A stretch of 21,112 nt of DNA, taken from the NCBI GenBank assembly GCA_002496395.1, contig DAJQ01000019.1, positions 83,392 through 104,503 of the forward strand, given 5' to 3'. The stretch is from Methanocorpusculaceae archaeon UBA456. Its GTDB lineage: Archaea > Halobacteriota > Methanomicrobia > Methanomicrobiales > Methanocorpusculaceae. Position 1 is the stretch's first letter, and each line of letters begins with the position of its first letter. Made by a program: the position numbers and the translations under genes. A model generated the notes under the pieces. That model was not told the DNA's origin. It was given only the letters and a program-made list of their open reading frames with translations, and ran no database searches. Shown piece after piece: positions 21,098 through 21,112 of this stretch.

Positions 21098-21112
21098 GGG
21101 GGGGTCGTGGGG

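Noticed and set aside
1..21112. CRISPR array, insertion sequence with terminal repeats, or integrase
   Set aside because: I saw no evenly spaced repeats, no transposase or integrase motif and no terminal inverted repeats around the AT-rich unit, so the route of acquisition is unknown.

Overview
The window looks like chromosome from a methanogenic euryarchaeon, most likely order Methanomicrobiales. The markers are archaeal r-proteins eS1, eL18, uS15 and uS4, RNA polymerase subunits D and N, a KEOPS Pcc1 subunit, deoxyhypusine synthase, archaeal-type ApgM and the OapA/B/C set. Subunit D carries two ferredoxin-type cluster motifs. TATA-like promoters and T-run terminators also fit an archaeon. 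The genus cannot be fixed from this sequence alone.

Region by region. (1) 1-845 is the 3' end of a Ski2/Hel308-type helicase. (2) 846-1622 has no intact gene. It holds decayed minus-strand remnants of a cache-domain protein and of a lipoprotein amino-acid-binding protein, then a short promoter-plus-ORF stub. (3) 1623-3385 is a visibly AT-rich two-gene accessory unit, an OLD/RecF-type ATPase and a small TOPRIM-like protein, which looks like a candidate defence pair. (4) 3428-6388 on the minus strand encodes ApgM, a bactofilin-like protein and a methyltransferase-fold protein, all overlapping. (5) 6448-9010 on the minus strand is the operon uS15, DHH/RecJ-like protein, Pcc1, eS1. It follows a 232-base interval with long-range inverted repeats that may form a structured leader or a small RNA. 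(6) 9243-10412 on the minus strand is a KamA-type radical SAM enzyme. (7) 10641-12069 on the minus strand is oapA-oapB-oapC. (8) 12292-16177 on the plus strand is five consecutive genes made almost entirely of CBS domains, about 18 domains in all, followed by deoxyhypusine synthase. (9) 17325-21097 is tRNA-Ser(GCU) and the classic euryarchaeal operon uS13, uS4, uS11, RpoD, eL18, uL13, uS9, RpoN.

Most of the window is translation and transcription housekeeping. The parts least explained by known biology are the ATPase/TOPRIM pair, the CBS cluster and the structured interval upstream of uS15.
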